A stretch of 11,014 bases of DNA from Methanosarcina sp. (GTDB lineage Archaea; Halobacteriota; Methanosarcinia; Methanosarcinales; Methanosarcinaceae): contig JAMXLQ010000102.1 in NCBI GenBank assembly GCA_024280975.1, positions 1-11,014 on the forward strand. The letters are read 5' to 3'. The notes beneath the pieces are model-generated. The model was not told the origin of the DNA. It ran no database searches and saw only the letters and a program-made list of their open reading frames with translations. A program made the translations under genes and the position numbers. Positions 1 through 6,689 of the stretch are shown one piece after another (the stretch's first letter is position 1; every line of letters begins with the position of its first letter).

Positions 1-2479
1 GAAAATAAAAGGCATAAGCTTTCAGTTTATCATCTTCGGATTTCTGCCAGATAGCTGCTTTTTCAAGCTTTCCTGCGGCTGCAAGGAGCGTGTACCTGAA
101 ACGTGCACTATTTTCTTCAAGAGCGACTTCTGCATACATATATCTTGCATACGCGTCCCAGAGTAGTAGCCTCCGGTCTTCTGTATCCAGGGCAAGAGCT
201 CGCCTGAAAGACTCAAGCGCTTCTTCACAGGCCTGCTCTTCAAGTTCTACCCGGCCTTTCAGGTTTCTTGAGAATGCATTTTCAGGGGCTTCTGAAATCG
301 AGGCTTCGAGTTCTTTTAATGCACCTCTACTGTTCCCAAGCCTGAAGTAAAGCTCGGCAAGCCCGTTTCTGGCGTGGAAATTTTTAGGATTTGCATCAAT
401 TGCTTTCTTGTAGGCATTAAGAGCTCTTTCGAAGTCTCCCAGTCTGAAACATGCAAAGCCCAGTAGGCAGGCAGGCAAATCTGAGTTTATCTCATCTATT
501 GGTAGCTCTTCAAGAACCGCAACGGCTTTCCCAAACTTCTGCAGCCTTATGAGGGTGAAAGCTTTCATGACTGAAACCTGGGTATCGTGAGGGTTGAGGG
601 TAAGGGTCCTATCAAACGCTTTCAGGGCTTCCCTCCACTCTCCACAATGTGCAAAAACAAGGCCTTTTCCAGAACATGCAATTTTCTTATCTTCGGAAAG
701 TCTTCTGGCGCTCTCGAAAGCCTTTAATGCATCCTGATACCTGCCAAGGGCATCCAGAGCAAGTCCCTTAGCATTCCTGAGAATTCCCAGCCTGGTATCT
801 TTCTCAACAGGGTTCAAAATCTCAGGTTCTTTGTTATCCTCACTTTTTATGGGTTTTTCTGTCCTTGCGACTGAATGAATAGCCTCTTCTGCCTCTTCGA
901 GAGTTTCTAGAGCTTCTTCATATTTTTTCAGGCAGATAAGAGTAATTCCTTTACAAATCCGGGGAAAAGAGTTTTCAGATTCCTTTTTCGTGGCATTATC
1001 AAAAGCTCTAAGAGCTTCAATATAATCTCCAAGCTCGGCAAGAGCAAACCCCCGGTATTTCCAGTTACTATCTTCAATTTTTCCTTCAGGAACCCCACCT
1101 GACAGTTCCAGATATTTTTTAAAAGCTGTTTGGAGCTGACTTTCAAGAATCTCTTCAAAATTTTCTTCCTGATGCTTGAGCCGGGAAAAAGCGACTCCCT
1201 TATTAAAACGGGCAGGCAGGCTTTCATAGTCAAGTTCAAGGAGCGTTTCATAAACTTCAAGAGCTTCCCTGTATTTTCCAAGCTTACAGAGCGCGTTTCC
1301 CTTCCCGTTCCATGCAAAAAGGTTATCAGAATCAAGCTTTAGAGCTTCCTCGAAGGTATCGAGAGCTTTTGAGTAATCTTCTAGCTTATAATATACTTCC
1401 CCAAGCCCGCTCAGAATGCCACTACTTTCAGCTCCAGAAAAAAGAGATTTTTCGTAAGCTTGCAGAGCTTCGTAAGGTTTCCCCAGAGCCAGGAAGCAGC
1501 TGCCTATCCCTCCGCATCCCTCTGGACTTGAAGGATCAACTTCGAGACTTTTCCTGAAGGCATCAATGGATTCCTGGTATTTTCCAAGCGCCAGCAGAGC
1601 TTTTCCTTTGCCGGTTGTTGCCTCTATAAGAGAGTTATCCAGTTCAAGTGCGCTTTCGAATGCGTCAAGAGCCTCTCGAGGCCTACCCAGTTCTCCTAGA
1701 AGCCTACCTCTTTCAAGCCTGTTTTTCGCGTTTCTTGGCTCAAGGATAAGGCTTTTTTCAAAAGCTGAGAGAGCTTCCTCTTTCTTTCCCATACCTTCGA
1801 GAATTCTGCCCTGAATTTCCCAGGCAGTGGATGATGCGGGTTCGAGTTCTAGAGCCTTTTCGCAGGTTCTCAAAGCTTCTCTCCTTCTGCCTAGGGCAAG
1901 GTATGCTTTTGCCTCGCCTTCCCATGCCCCTGAATGGGAAGGTTCTAGCTTTATGGTTTTTCCATAAGCCTCAAGTGCCTCTTCATTTCTCCCAAGTACA
2001 GACAGGGTTATTCCTCTATGGTACCACGTCTTCAGGTTTTCGGGATTAAACTCGGCAGCTCTGGTAAAAGCCTCAAGGGCTTCTTCATCTCGTGAAAGCT
2101 GTTTTAAAGCAAGCCCGCTGTAATACAATGCACCTATGTGTTTATCATCTCTTACAAGCACGCCCTTGAAAGCCTCAAGTGCCTGTTCAGGCAAGTTCAG
2201 ATATCCGAGGGTAAGCCCTTTGAGATAACGACCAGGCACATTATCAGGATCAAAATCAAGAGCCTGGTCAAAAGCCTGAAGAGCTTCTTCCGGCCGATCC
2301 AGGTAACGAAGTATACTTCCCTTGTATTGCCACGCAATACTATCCTCAGGATTTACCTCAAGTACGGCATCAAAAGCTTCGAGTGCCTTCTCAAAATTTT
2401 TCTCTGCTCCGATTTGGTTTTTCAGGTTTAAAAGAGCAAGAGCTTTACTGTACCAGGCTCTGGCATAAAGAGAATTCAT
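1..2479 (-). CDS. Large TPR-repeat protein, C-terminus cut off by the window edge
   Basis: The frame is open from an ATG at 2479 to the window edge with no stop, giving 826 codons. The translation is almost entirely tetratricopeptide repeats, about 21 units. Residues 1 to about 420 are twelve near-perfect units, most of them 34 residues long, with the pattern G-x-x-L-x-x-L-G-x-x-x-E-A-L-x-A-F-x-x-A-L-x-L-x-P. An irregular stretch (about 425-470) and a charged linker rich in K, E and D (about 545-570) interrupt the array before it resumes. There is no signal peptide or membrane segment, so it is probably a cytoplasmic scaffold that binds partner proteins. The partner cannot be read from the sequence. 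An SD-like GAGGG lies 4 bases before the ATG, and TATA-like sequences lie about 50-75 bases upstream. It does not overlap the ribosomal operon and should be transcribed separately. The TPR assignment is very secure; the function is unknown. Confidence 0.93.
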   Translation of the reverse strand, partial: MNSLYARAWYSKALALLNLKNQIGAEKNFEKALEAFDAVLEVNPEDSIAWQYKGSILRYLDRPEEALQAFDQALDFDPDNVPGRYLKGLTLGYLNLPEQALEAFKGVLVRDDKHIGALYYSGLALKQLSRDEEALEAFTRAAEFNPENLKTWYHRGITLSVLGRNEEALEAYGKTIKLEPSHSGAWEGEAKAYLALGRRREALRTCEKALELEPASSTAWEIQGRILEGMGKKEEALSAFEKSLILEPRNAKNRLERGRLLGELGRPREALDAFESALELDNSLIEATTGKGKALLALGKYQESIDAFRKSLEVDPSSPEGCGGIGSCFLALGKPYEALQAYEKSLFSGAESSGILSGLGEVYYKLEDYSKALDTFEEALKLDSDNLFAWNGKGNALCKLGKYREALEVYETLLELDYESLPARFNKGVAFSRLKHQEENFEEILESQLQTAFKKYLELSGGVPEGKIEDSNWKYRGFALAELGDYIEALRAFDNATKKESENSFPRICKGITLICLKKYEEALETLEEAEEAIHSVARTEKPIKSEDNKEPEILNPVEKDTRLGILRNAKGLALDALGRYQDALKAFESARRLSEDKKIACSGKGLVFAHCGEWREALKAFDRTLTLNPHDTQVSVMKAFTLIRLQKFGKAVAVLEELPIDEINSDLPACLLGFACFRLGDFERALNAYKKAIDANPKNFHARNGLAELYFRLGNSRGALKELEASISEAPENAFSRNLKGRVELEEQACEEALESFRRALALDTEDRRLLLWDAYARYMYAEVALEENSARFRYTLLAAAGKLEKAAIWQKSEDDKLKAYAFYF

Positions 2480-2530
2480 AGACCCTCGGAGATTTTTGAG
2501 TAAAATTTAGCTAATTTAAAATTTATTTAA

Positions 2531-2553
2531 TTATATATGATGTCTATTATAAA
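2531..2553 (-). promoter_or_regulatory. Candidate TATA box(es) for the TPR gene
   Basis: On the minus strand TTTATAAT (2546-2553) and ATATATAA (2531-2538) both resemble archaeal TATA boxes. The first would place the start of transcription near 2522 and give a leader of about 40 bases before the ATG at 2479. The sequence cannot decide between the two, and no strong BRE is visible. Confidence 0.45.
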
Positions 2554-2688
2554 TACGGGCGCAGAAGATAGTTACTGATTTAATTTTTAGCAATTTATCG
2601 GCTTCTTTAAACTCAAGCCTAGACAATTTATAAAAAAGATATTCAACGGAAAATTAGTCCTCTTGGCTCAGCTAAATATCCTCATTGT

Positions 2689-2705
2689 AATTCAGCCCTC
2701 TTGAG
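2689..2705. repeat. 17-bp dispersed repeat, copy 1
   Basis: AATTCAGCCCTCTTGAG occurs here and again, identically and in the same orientation, at 2926-2942. The two copies bracket the tandem hairpin array at 2761-2846. A diverged relative (GAATCAGCCCCATTCAG) is at about 2878-2894. Confidence 0.75.
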
Positions 2706-2707
2706 AG

Positions 2708-2759
2708 CAACCGTTGTGCCACAACCGTTGCACCGGTTTATCACGCCGTTTACCGGTTT
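2708..2759. repeat. Short direct repeats CAACCGTTG and ACCGGTTT
   Basis: CAACCGTTG is at 2708-2716 and again at 2722-2730, 14 bases apart. ACCGGTTT follows at 2732-2739 and 2752-2759, 20 bases apart. The block directly abuts the tandem hairpin array and looks like part of the same non-coding repeat cluster. Confidence 0.6.
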
Positions 2760-2760
2760 T

Positions 2761-2846
2761 GATCAAACTTTTCTTAAAAGTTTGCGATCAAACCTTTTTT
2801 GAAAAGGATTGCGGTCAAGCTTTTTTTGAGAAAAGTTGTGATCACG
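2761..2846. repeat. Three tandem 25-27-bp palindromic units
   Basis: Imperfect units lie at 2761-2785, 2786-2812 and 2813-2839, followed by a partial GATCACG. Each starts GATCAA or GGTCAA and holds an internal inverted repeat of the form CTTTT-loop-AAAAG (for example AAACTTTT CTT AAAAGTTT in unit 1), so each would fold into a small AT-rich hairpin. The arms differ between units but the change is often matched on the other arm (CCTTTT/AAAAGG in unit 2), which favours selection on the fold. It lies between two genes on the same strand, about 280 bases upstream of the TPR gene. Similar hairpins are, from memory, common in Methanosarcina intergenic DNA. Confidence 0.75.
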
Positions 2847-2925
2847 TCAACCATAGGATCCAAAACGGAATCAGGGTGAATCAGCCCCATTCAGTAAGTT
2901 GAAAAACAATTAATTTTCTATCCCT

Positions 2926-2942
2926 AATTCAGCCCTCTTGAG
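2926..2942. repeat. 17-bp dispersed repeat, copy 2
   Basis: This is identical to 2689-2705. This copy runs into a stem-forming stretch (2932-2957, GCCCTCTT pairing with AAAAGGGC with one mismatch, loop region containing GCGAAGC) and a second hairpin at 2966-2983 (CCCGAA, loop GCGGAA, TTCGGG). The GAGCGAAGCGAAAAGGGC-type string is, from memory, a recurring motif in Methanosarcina non-coding DNA. Confidence 0.7.
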
Positions 2943-3007
2943 CGAAGCGAAAAGGGCACCGTGCTCCCGAAGCGGAATTCGGGTGACGGAACTCGGGCTA
3001 GTGAAAT

Positions 3008-3045
3008 GAACCGCAGGAGATTCCTGCGGTTCAGATTGAAAAAAA
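3008..3045 (-). terminator. Terminator of the aIF2-gamma to S27ae operon
   Basis: In the minus-strand transcript a run of seven U (3039-3045) comes 23 bases after the S27ae stop codon. A perfect 10-bp GC-rich hairpin follows (arms 3023-3032 and 3008-3017, 5-base loop). Archaeal polymerase stops at U-runs, so the U-tract is the likely termination site and the hairpin may protect the 3' end. The order (U-run, then hairpin) is the reverse of a bacterial intrinsic terminator. Confidence 0.65.
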
Positions 3046-3068
3046 GTTAGATCAATTCTTTAAGTGGA

Positions 3069-3218
3069 TTACTTCTTGAATTCGGTATAGCCACACTTTC
3101 CGCAGGCGAGGCGGTTTTTGTGATCGGCGAGGAATGTACCTGGTCCACATCTGGGACAGAACTGTTTGATTCTGGTTACGGAGTCGCCCTGGACTTTATA
3201 GTAATCTTTTACTGCCAT
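3069..3218 (-). CDS. rps27ae: Small-subunit ribosomal protein S27ae
   Basis: This 49-residue protein begins MAVKDYYKV and ends with GYTEFKK. It holds a C4 zinc ribbon with Cys21, Cys24, Cys39 and Cys42 (CPRC and CGKC). S27ae is a zinc-binding protein of the archaeal and eukaryotic 30S/40S head; eukaryotes make it fused to ubiquitin, while archaea make the bare protein of about this length. The start is ATG, with GAGGTG about 7 bases upstream. The preceding gene, S24e, ends 15 bases before it, and a U-run and hairpin follow the stop, so it is the last gene of the operon. S24e and S27ae side by side is the usual archaeal arrangement. Confidence 0.96.
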   Translation of the reverse strand: MAVKDYYKVQGDSVTRIKQFCPRCGPGTFLADHKNRLACGKCGYTEFKK

Positions 3219-3233
3219 GTATATGCACCTCGC

Positions 3234-3539
3234 TTAAGCCTCTTCTCCCTCAGTTTCCGTTCCTGGAATAACGTTTCTCTTCAGGACGTATTCCAACTCT
3301 ACTTCTTTCATGCGGTCTTCATTTTCGTAGAGTTTAGCGTAGCCCTTGCCTTCCTGCATCCCATATTCGGTTTTGATTTTCTGGACTACCAGCAGTTCAA
3401 GAGGGGCGTTCAGCATTGCAGCGAGTTTATTTCTGATGTCACTTCTGGAAGGAGTCGAACCTTCATATTTCACAACGAAATCCAGTTCCCTTCGATTTAA
3501 AAGTGCATTTTTCTTGTCTTTAAGAATTCTTATGTCCAT
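3234..3539 (-). CDS. rps24e: Small-subunit ribosomal protein S24e
   Basis: The protein has 101 residues, the usual archaeal length. It opens MDIRILKDKKNALLNRRE, typical of the family, with the central K-Y-E-G-S-T-P-S-R-S-D-I-R segment and Y-G-M-Q-E-G-K-G-Y-A-K-L-Y that mark S24e, and an acidic tail. It is a 30S subunit protein found in archaea and eukaryotes but not bacteria. Its ATG lies 20 bases inside the end of the DUF359 gene, in another frame, and GGAGA lies within that gene's last codons, so translation is probably coupled. S27ae follows after 15 bases. Confidence 0.96.
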   Translation of the reverse strand: MDIRILKDKKNALLNRRELDFVVKYEGSTPSRSDIRNKLAAMLNAPLELLVVQKIKTEYGMQEGKGYAKLYENEDRMKEVELEYVLKRNVIPGTETEGEEA

Positions 3540-4107
3540 CTAAAATTCTCCGTATCTTATCCAATTCGTAATTCTGATTTTTGCTGATGAGTTTCTCAAA
3601 GAGAGTTCTTATCTCCCATTTTTTCTCCTCAGTGATCTTGACGAAGACCACGCCCTCATCGGGCTGCCCGTACAGGACTACAGAGCCCAGAGGAGCTAGA
3701 AGGATTACAGGAAGGGTTGCCAGATCCTCTTCTCCCCTTACGAAGATCCTGAGTGGTTTTTCGGAAGCAAAAGCTTCGCAAAGAGTTTTAATCAACTCAT
3801 CAGTAATAATTCCTGCAGGGTTGTCCACAGACACTTCGCTATAAACTTTGTTCATATTCCGGGCTGATACATCACTGGAAACAGGCTTCCTTTTGGTTCG
3901 GTTGTCCACAATACAGATATCCGGAATAATCCCAACCTCAAGCAGGTGGAAGGTAGTAACATCCCCTACGGATATAAGTTTTGTGGGGCTTCCAAGCTCT
4001 CCTACAAACTTCTCTATAGTATCCCTACCCTTGCCCCTGTAAAGCGTACCCAGGGGTTTCTTCATAAGAGGACGAAGTTCTCTCGGAAGCTCAATATGAA
4101 CACTCAA
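3520..4107 (-). CDS. GTP-dependent dephospho-CoA kinase (DUF359 family)
   Basis: This 195-residue protein belongs to the DUF359 family. Members studied in Thermococcus phosphorylate dephospho-CoA to CoA with GTP, the last step of CoA synthesis, and are unrelated to bacterial CoaE. Family motifs are present: SVGDVTT (46-52), VDNRTKR (67-73), VDNPAGIIT (94-102), GEEDLATLP (125-133) and YGQPDEGVV (146-154). The clustered Asp and Glu are likely to form the metal and nucleotide site. No P-loop is seen, as expected for this family. The start is a TTG one base after the spt4 stop codon. AAGGTG (4115-4120), 7 bases upstream and inside the end of spt4, supports it. The 3' end overlaps S24e by 20 bases. 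Placement inside the transcription/ribosome operon probably ties CoA supply to growth (inference). Confidence 0.9.
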   Translation of the reverse strand: MSVHIELPRELRPLMKKPLGTLYRGKGRDTIEKFVGELGSPTKLISVGDVTTFHLLEVGIIPDICIVDNRTKRKPVSSDVSARNMNKVYSEVSVDNPAGIITDELIKTLCEAFASEKPLRIFVRGEEDLATLPVILLAPLGSVVLYGQPDEGVVFVKITEEKKWEIRTLFEKLISKNQNYELDKIRRILDGHKNS

Positions 4108-4108
4108 A

Positions 4109-4294
4109 TTAGCGCACCTTCAGAGCAAATTTATCCGGAATGTCAACCCCAAGCTTTTTTGCTATTTCTGAGCGTTCAGGGTCCAGGATAATTACAAGCC
4201 CACTCCATTCCTCTACAAGATCCGAAGTCCCGCAGATCGGGCAGCTTTGCCCTTCTAGGACTCTCATGCAATGTCGGCATACTTTTTCTGCCAT
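4109..4294 (-). CDS. spt4: Transcription elongation factor Spt4 (RNA polymerase subunit E'')
   Basis: This 61-residue protein has an N-terminal C4 zinc ribbon (Cys6, Cys9, Cys18, Cys21: CRHC and CPIC), then SDLVEEWSGLVIILDPE and a C-terminal SEIAKKLGVDIPDKFALKV, all diagnostic of archaeal Spt4/RpoE2. Spt4 binds the NGN domain of Spt5 and clamps RNA polymerase during elongation. The ATG at 4294 is preferred because GAGG lies about 8 bases upstream and the Met-Ala-Glu start fits the family. An upstream in-frame TTG (4315) would add 7 residues and overlap the rpoE1 stop codon. The gene lies 17 bases after rpoE1 and 1 base before the DUF359 gene. The rpoE1-spt4 pair is a classic archaeal arrangement. 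Confidence 0.95.
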   Translation of the reverse strand: MAEKVCRHCMRVLEGQSCPICGTSDLVEEWSGLVIILDPERSEIAKKLGVDIPDKFALKVR

Positions 4295-4311
4295 ACAAAT
4301 CCTCTTCCTTT

Positions 4312-4896
4312 TCAAGCAGTTCCTTCAGGAACAGCTTCATGAGATTGCTTCTTCTTGCGAGCTTCTTCGAGCCATTGCAACTTTCCAAGGGCAGTTTGAC
4401 GCATTGTAAGTCCTATTTTACTCTCTTTAGGTTCCCGCTCATTGATACTTACTGCGACAATCCTGGCTCTTACATGGTCACCTTCAGCAATGGCTTTTCC
4501 TCCGTTCTTTGTCACGAGCCTTGCATTCTTGGCGTCGTATGAAATAAAATCATCCGTAATCTGGCTGACGTGAAGTAATCCATCCATTGGCCCCATACCT
4601 ACGAAAACTCCGAAGCCAACGGCCTCAATAACTTCGCCCTCAATAATCTCCTGAAGCTCAGGGACAAACATTATTGCTTCGAATGTTACATCGTAATATA
4701 CTGCCCCATCTCCTACGAGGATGTGCCCTTCCCCTACCTCAACGATCTTGCAAATCGCGACGAGAGATCCAAGTTTTTTGTCAACCTGCCCTTCAAGTTT
4801 TTCTCTTAACGCGTTTTTTACAGTAGGCATTACCTCTTCTCCTAAAAGGGTTGGAGGGATACGGACCGTATCAACGAGTCTCATCATTTTATACAT
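4312..4896 (-). CDS. rpoE1: DNA-directed RNA polymerase subunit E' (Rpb7 homologue)
   Basis: This 194-residue protein starts MYKMMRLVDTVRIPP, typical of archaeal Rpo7/RpoE'. Residues 1-80 form the Rpb7 N-terminal domain. Residues about 82-165 form an S1/OB RNA-binding domain (GVFVGMGPMDGLLHVSQI, then KIGLTMRQ). With Rpo4 it makes the polymerase stalk, which helps open the promoter, bind nascent RNA and terminate. The C-terminal 25 residues are a charged tail (EARKKKQ...). An SD-like GGGTGAT lies 6 bases before the ATG. The 59-base gap upstream is the only sizeable one in the operon and holds a weak GCCCA/TGGGC stem, so an internal promoter or processing site is possible. spt4 follows after 17 bases. 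Confidence 0.96.
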   Translation of the reverse strand: MYKMMRLVDTVRIPPTLLGEEVMPTVKNALREKLEGQVDKKLGSLVAICKIVEVGEGHILVGDGAVYYDVTFEAIMFVPELQEIIEGEVIEAVGFGVFVGMGPMDGLLHVSQITDDFISYDAKNARLVTKNGGKAIAEGDHVRARIVAVSINEREPKESKIGLTMRQTALGKLQWLEEARKKKQSHEAVPEGTA

Positions 4897-4955
4897 CTGC
4901 TAATCACCCGTAAACACAATTAATTCAACGCTGCCCAGCAAAATAATGGGCTCTT

Positions 4956-5324
4956 TCAGACAAAGTCCAGTTTGTTTTTCTGACGCAGGGATATGGTCTG
5001 GATCCCTTTTTCGGCAAGCCTGCGTTTCAACCCTATGTCATTTGTCAGAACAGCTGCTCCTATTTCCGTTGCCAGCCTGAGAATTACATCATCTGCAGGC
5101 CCTTTAGTATCATTTATACGCTCACATCTGTCCATCATGGACCTGGCGACCTTTGCAGCTGTTTTGTCCAAACCTTTTTCACGCTTTATGAGTTTTTCTA
5201 TTTCGAATATTACAGCCTCAGGCACAAAAAATTCGTCAAAGCCCAGCCTTTTTAGTTCTTCGAAAATATCCACTCCGAACTGGATCGGTATCATGAATCC
5301 ATTAGTATCGATTATAACTTTCAA
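4956..5324 (-). CDS. PIN-domain ribonuclease, Fcf1/VapC9-like
   Basis: This 122-residue protein is a single PIN domain. It has the four acidic positions of the metal site: Asp6 (IIDTN), Glu41/Glu43 (IFEIEKL), Asp78/Asp79 (PADDVIL) and Asp96 (TNDIGLKRRL). PIN domains cut RNA with Mg or Mn. The start is a TTG (5322-5324) that overlaps the aIF2-gamma stop by 4 bases (TTGA), so translation is coupled. No in-frame ATG exists near the DTN motif, and GGGG (5335-5338) lies 10 bases upstream. Archaeal members are often labelled VapC9 toxin, but no VapB-like gene is next to it. The neighbours are all translation or transcription genes, so a role in rRNA processing like Fcf1/Utp24 is likelier (inference). 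The domain call is firm; the substrate is unknown. Confidence 0.88.
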   Translation of the reverse strand: MKVIIDTNGFMIPIQFGVDIFEELKRLGFDEFFVPEAVIFEIEKLIKREKGLDKTAAKVARSMMDRCERINDTKGPADDVILRLATEIGAAVLTNDIGLKRRLAEKGIQTISLRQKNKLDFV

Positions 5325-6547
5325 CTCTTAATTACCCCTACTCCAATGAGCCGCCAGCGAGAGTCAATTCTTCTGCTGATAGCAACCCTTGATCCTATAG
5401 CTGCGCTAATTGGGCGTTTAAGGGCTACCTGTGCTTCATTTTTCCTGGCACTAGTGACTACTCCAACTGTGGTTGCAGTTCCTATATTAAGCATAAGGGG
5501 TTCACTGGTCTTGATCTCGCTGATTTTTTCTTCCCTTGTAACTCCTACTACCCTCTCGAGCAGGTGTAATTCCATGACGAACTGATGTCTGGTCTCAGGA
5601 AGGGTACCAGGTGCGCCTGCAATCTGTCCTGTTAAAGAGTCGCCTTTTGTCAGTGTAGGGTCAAGATAAGTTCCGACAGCCAGAAGTCCTCCGGGAGTTG
5701 CTTCCTCTACCGTTGTTGTGCCCGCAAAGATAGACGAAACCGTGGTCAGAATTGGAATCCATCTTGTAGATCCTTCGGTTGTAATCTTAATTCCAGGTCT
5801 TATTTCCAGCTCATCTCCAGGATGAAGAACTCCTTCAGTCAGGGTACCTCCGATAACTCCTCCACGGATCTCATCGATTGAAGCTCCTGGTCTGTTAATA
5901 TCAAAAGAGCGTGCAATCAACATGCTGGCAGGCTTGTCCACCTTGTGGACAGGAGTGGGAATCACGGTTTCCAGGGCATCAATAAGTATATCGATATTAA
6001 TGTTCTGCTGAGCCGAGATTGGAATTACAGGTGCATTTTCTGCAACCGTGCCTTTAACAAACTCTTTTATCTGGTGATAATTCTCTATAATGCGCTCTCT
6101 GGATACGAGGTCGATCTTATTTTGTACTATTACAATGTTTTTGATCCCTATGATATCCAGGGCCATAAGGTGTTCTTTTGTCTGAGGCTGTGGGCAGTCT
6201 TCGTTTGCGGCAATTACCAGCACTGCTCCATCCATAATCGCTGCACCTGAGAGCATAGTCGCCATCAGAGTCTCGTGTCCAGGAGCGTCTACAAAGGATA
6301 CGATTCTGTGTTCTTCTGTTTTTTCTCCGCAATTGGGGCAGGTCTTTTCTACAGTATAACATTGAGGAGCAGGGCATTTGGGGCACTTCATGAACGGGGA
6401 GTCTGCATACCCCAGTCTGATAGAAATACCTCTTTTTACTTCCTCACTATGTGTATCTGTCCACACGCCTGACAAGGCTTTAACAAGTGTAGTTTTTCCA
6501 TGGTCGACATGGCCTACCATGCCGATATTAACACAAGGTTGACTCAA
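5321..6547 (-). CDS. eif2g: Translation initiation factor 2 subunit gamma (aIF2-gamma)
   Basis: From a TTG at 6547 the protein has 408 residues, close to the usual archaeal length of about 410. It is the GTPase subunit of aIF2 that carries Met-tRNAi to the small subunit. The G motifs are clear: G1 GHVDHGKT (12-19), G3 DAPGH (87-91), G4 NKID (143-146), G5 SAQ (178-180). A zinc knuckle characteristic of the family lies between G2 and G3 (Cys55, Cys58, Cys70, Cys73). Beta-barrel domains II and III follow (ARSFDINRPGA..., SRVAISRRI). GGAGG at 6558-6562 sits 10 bases before this TTG. A longer reading from another TTG at 6604 would add 19 residues that do not resemble the family and would place the GGAGG inside the gene. 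First gene of the operon; its stop overlaps the PIN gene start. Confidence 0.95.
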   Translation of the reverse strand: MSQPCVNIGMVGHVDHGKTTLVKALSGVWTDTHSEEVKRGISIRLGYADSPFMKCPKCPAPQCYTVEKTCPNCGEKTEEHRIVSFVDAPGHETLMATMLSGAAIMDGAVLVIAANEDCPQPQTKEHLMALDIIGIKNIVIVQNKIDLVSRERIIENYHQIKEFVKGTVAENAPVIPISAQQNINIDILIDALETVIPTPVHKVDKPASMLIARSFDINRPGASIDEIRGGVIGGTLTEGVLHPGDELEIRPGIKITTEGSTRWIPILTTVSSIFAGTTTVEEATPGGLLAVGTYLDPTLTKGDSLTGQIAGAPGTLPETRHQFVMELHLLERVVGVTREEKISEIKTSEPLMLNIGTATTVGVVTSARKNEAQVALKRPISAAIGSRVAISRRIDSRWRLIGVGVIKS

Positions 6548-6557
6548 GTTGTAATTT

Positions 6558-6562
6558 CCTCC
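6558..6562 (-). promoter_or_regulatory. Shine-Dalgarno GGAGG that decides the aIF2-gamma start
   Basis: A GGAGG lies 10 bases upstream of TTG 6547, in frame with the conserved Gln-Pro-Cys-Val-Asn-Ile-Gly start of the G domain. No comparable site precedes the alternative TTG at 6604, so 6547 is preferred. The spacing is slightly long. Confidence 0.6.
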
Positions 6563-6689
6563 AGTAAAGTGAAATGATCCGATATAAGTCAGGTCTTTAT
6601 CCAAAACCTGAACTACAAAAATTTTGAATTACTTTTTCCAGTGGGTCCGCAGATTCCAACCCTAAACTCATCTGGTATCTAATTTTGAG

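Noticed and set aside
928..1335. Minus-strand ORF of 135 codons inside the TPR gene
   Set aside because: It is in a different frame from the continuous TPR reading; its composition and lack of motifs mark it as a shadow.
2714..2902. Plus-strand ORF of 62 codons with 9-residue repeats (FFEK-type)
   Set aside because: It is the tandem 25-27-bp hairpin array read as codons. It has no SD, matches no family I recognise, and lies within non-coding repeats.
4956..5324. VapBC toxin-antitoxin module
   Set aside because: No antitoxin-sized gene lies next to the PIN gene; both neighbours are housekeeping genes.
6548..6604. 19-residue N-terminal extension of aIF2-gamma from TTG 6604
   Set aside because: It would bury the GGAGG site inside the gene and make the protein longer than usual. 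It is kept only as an alternative.
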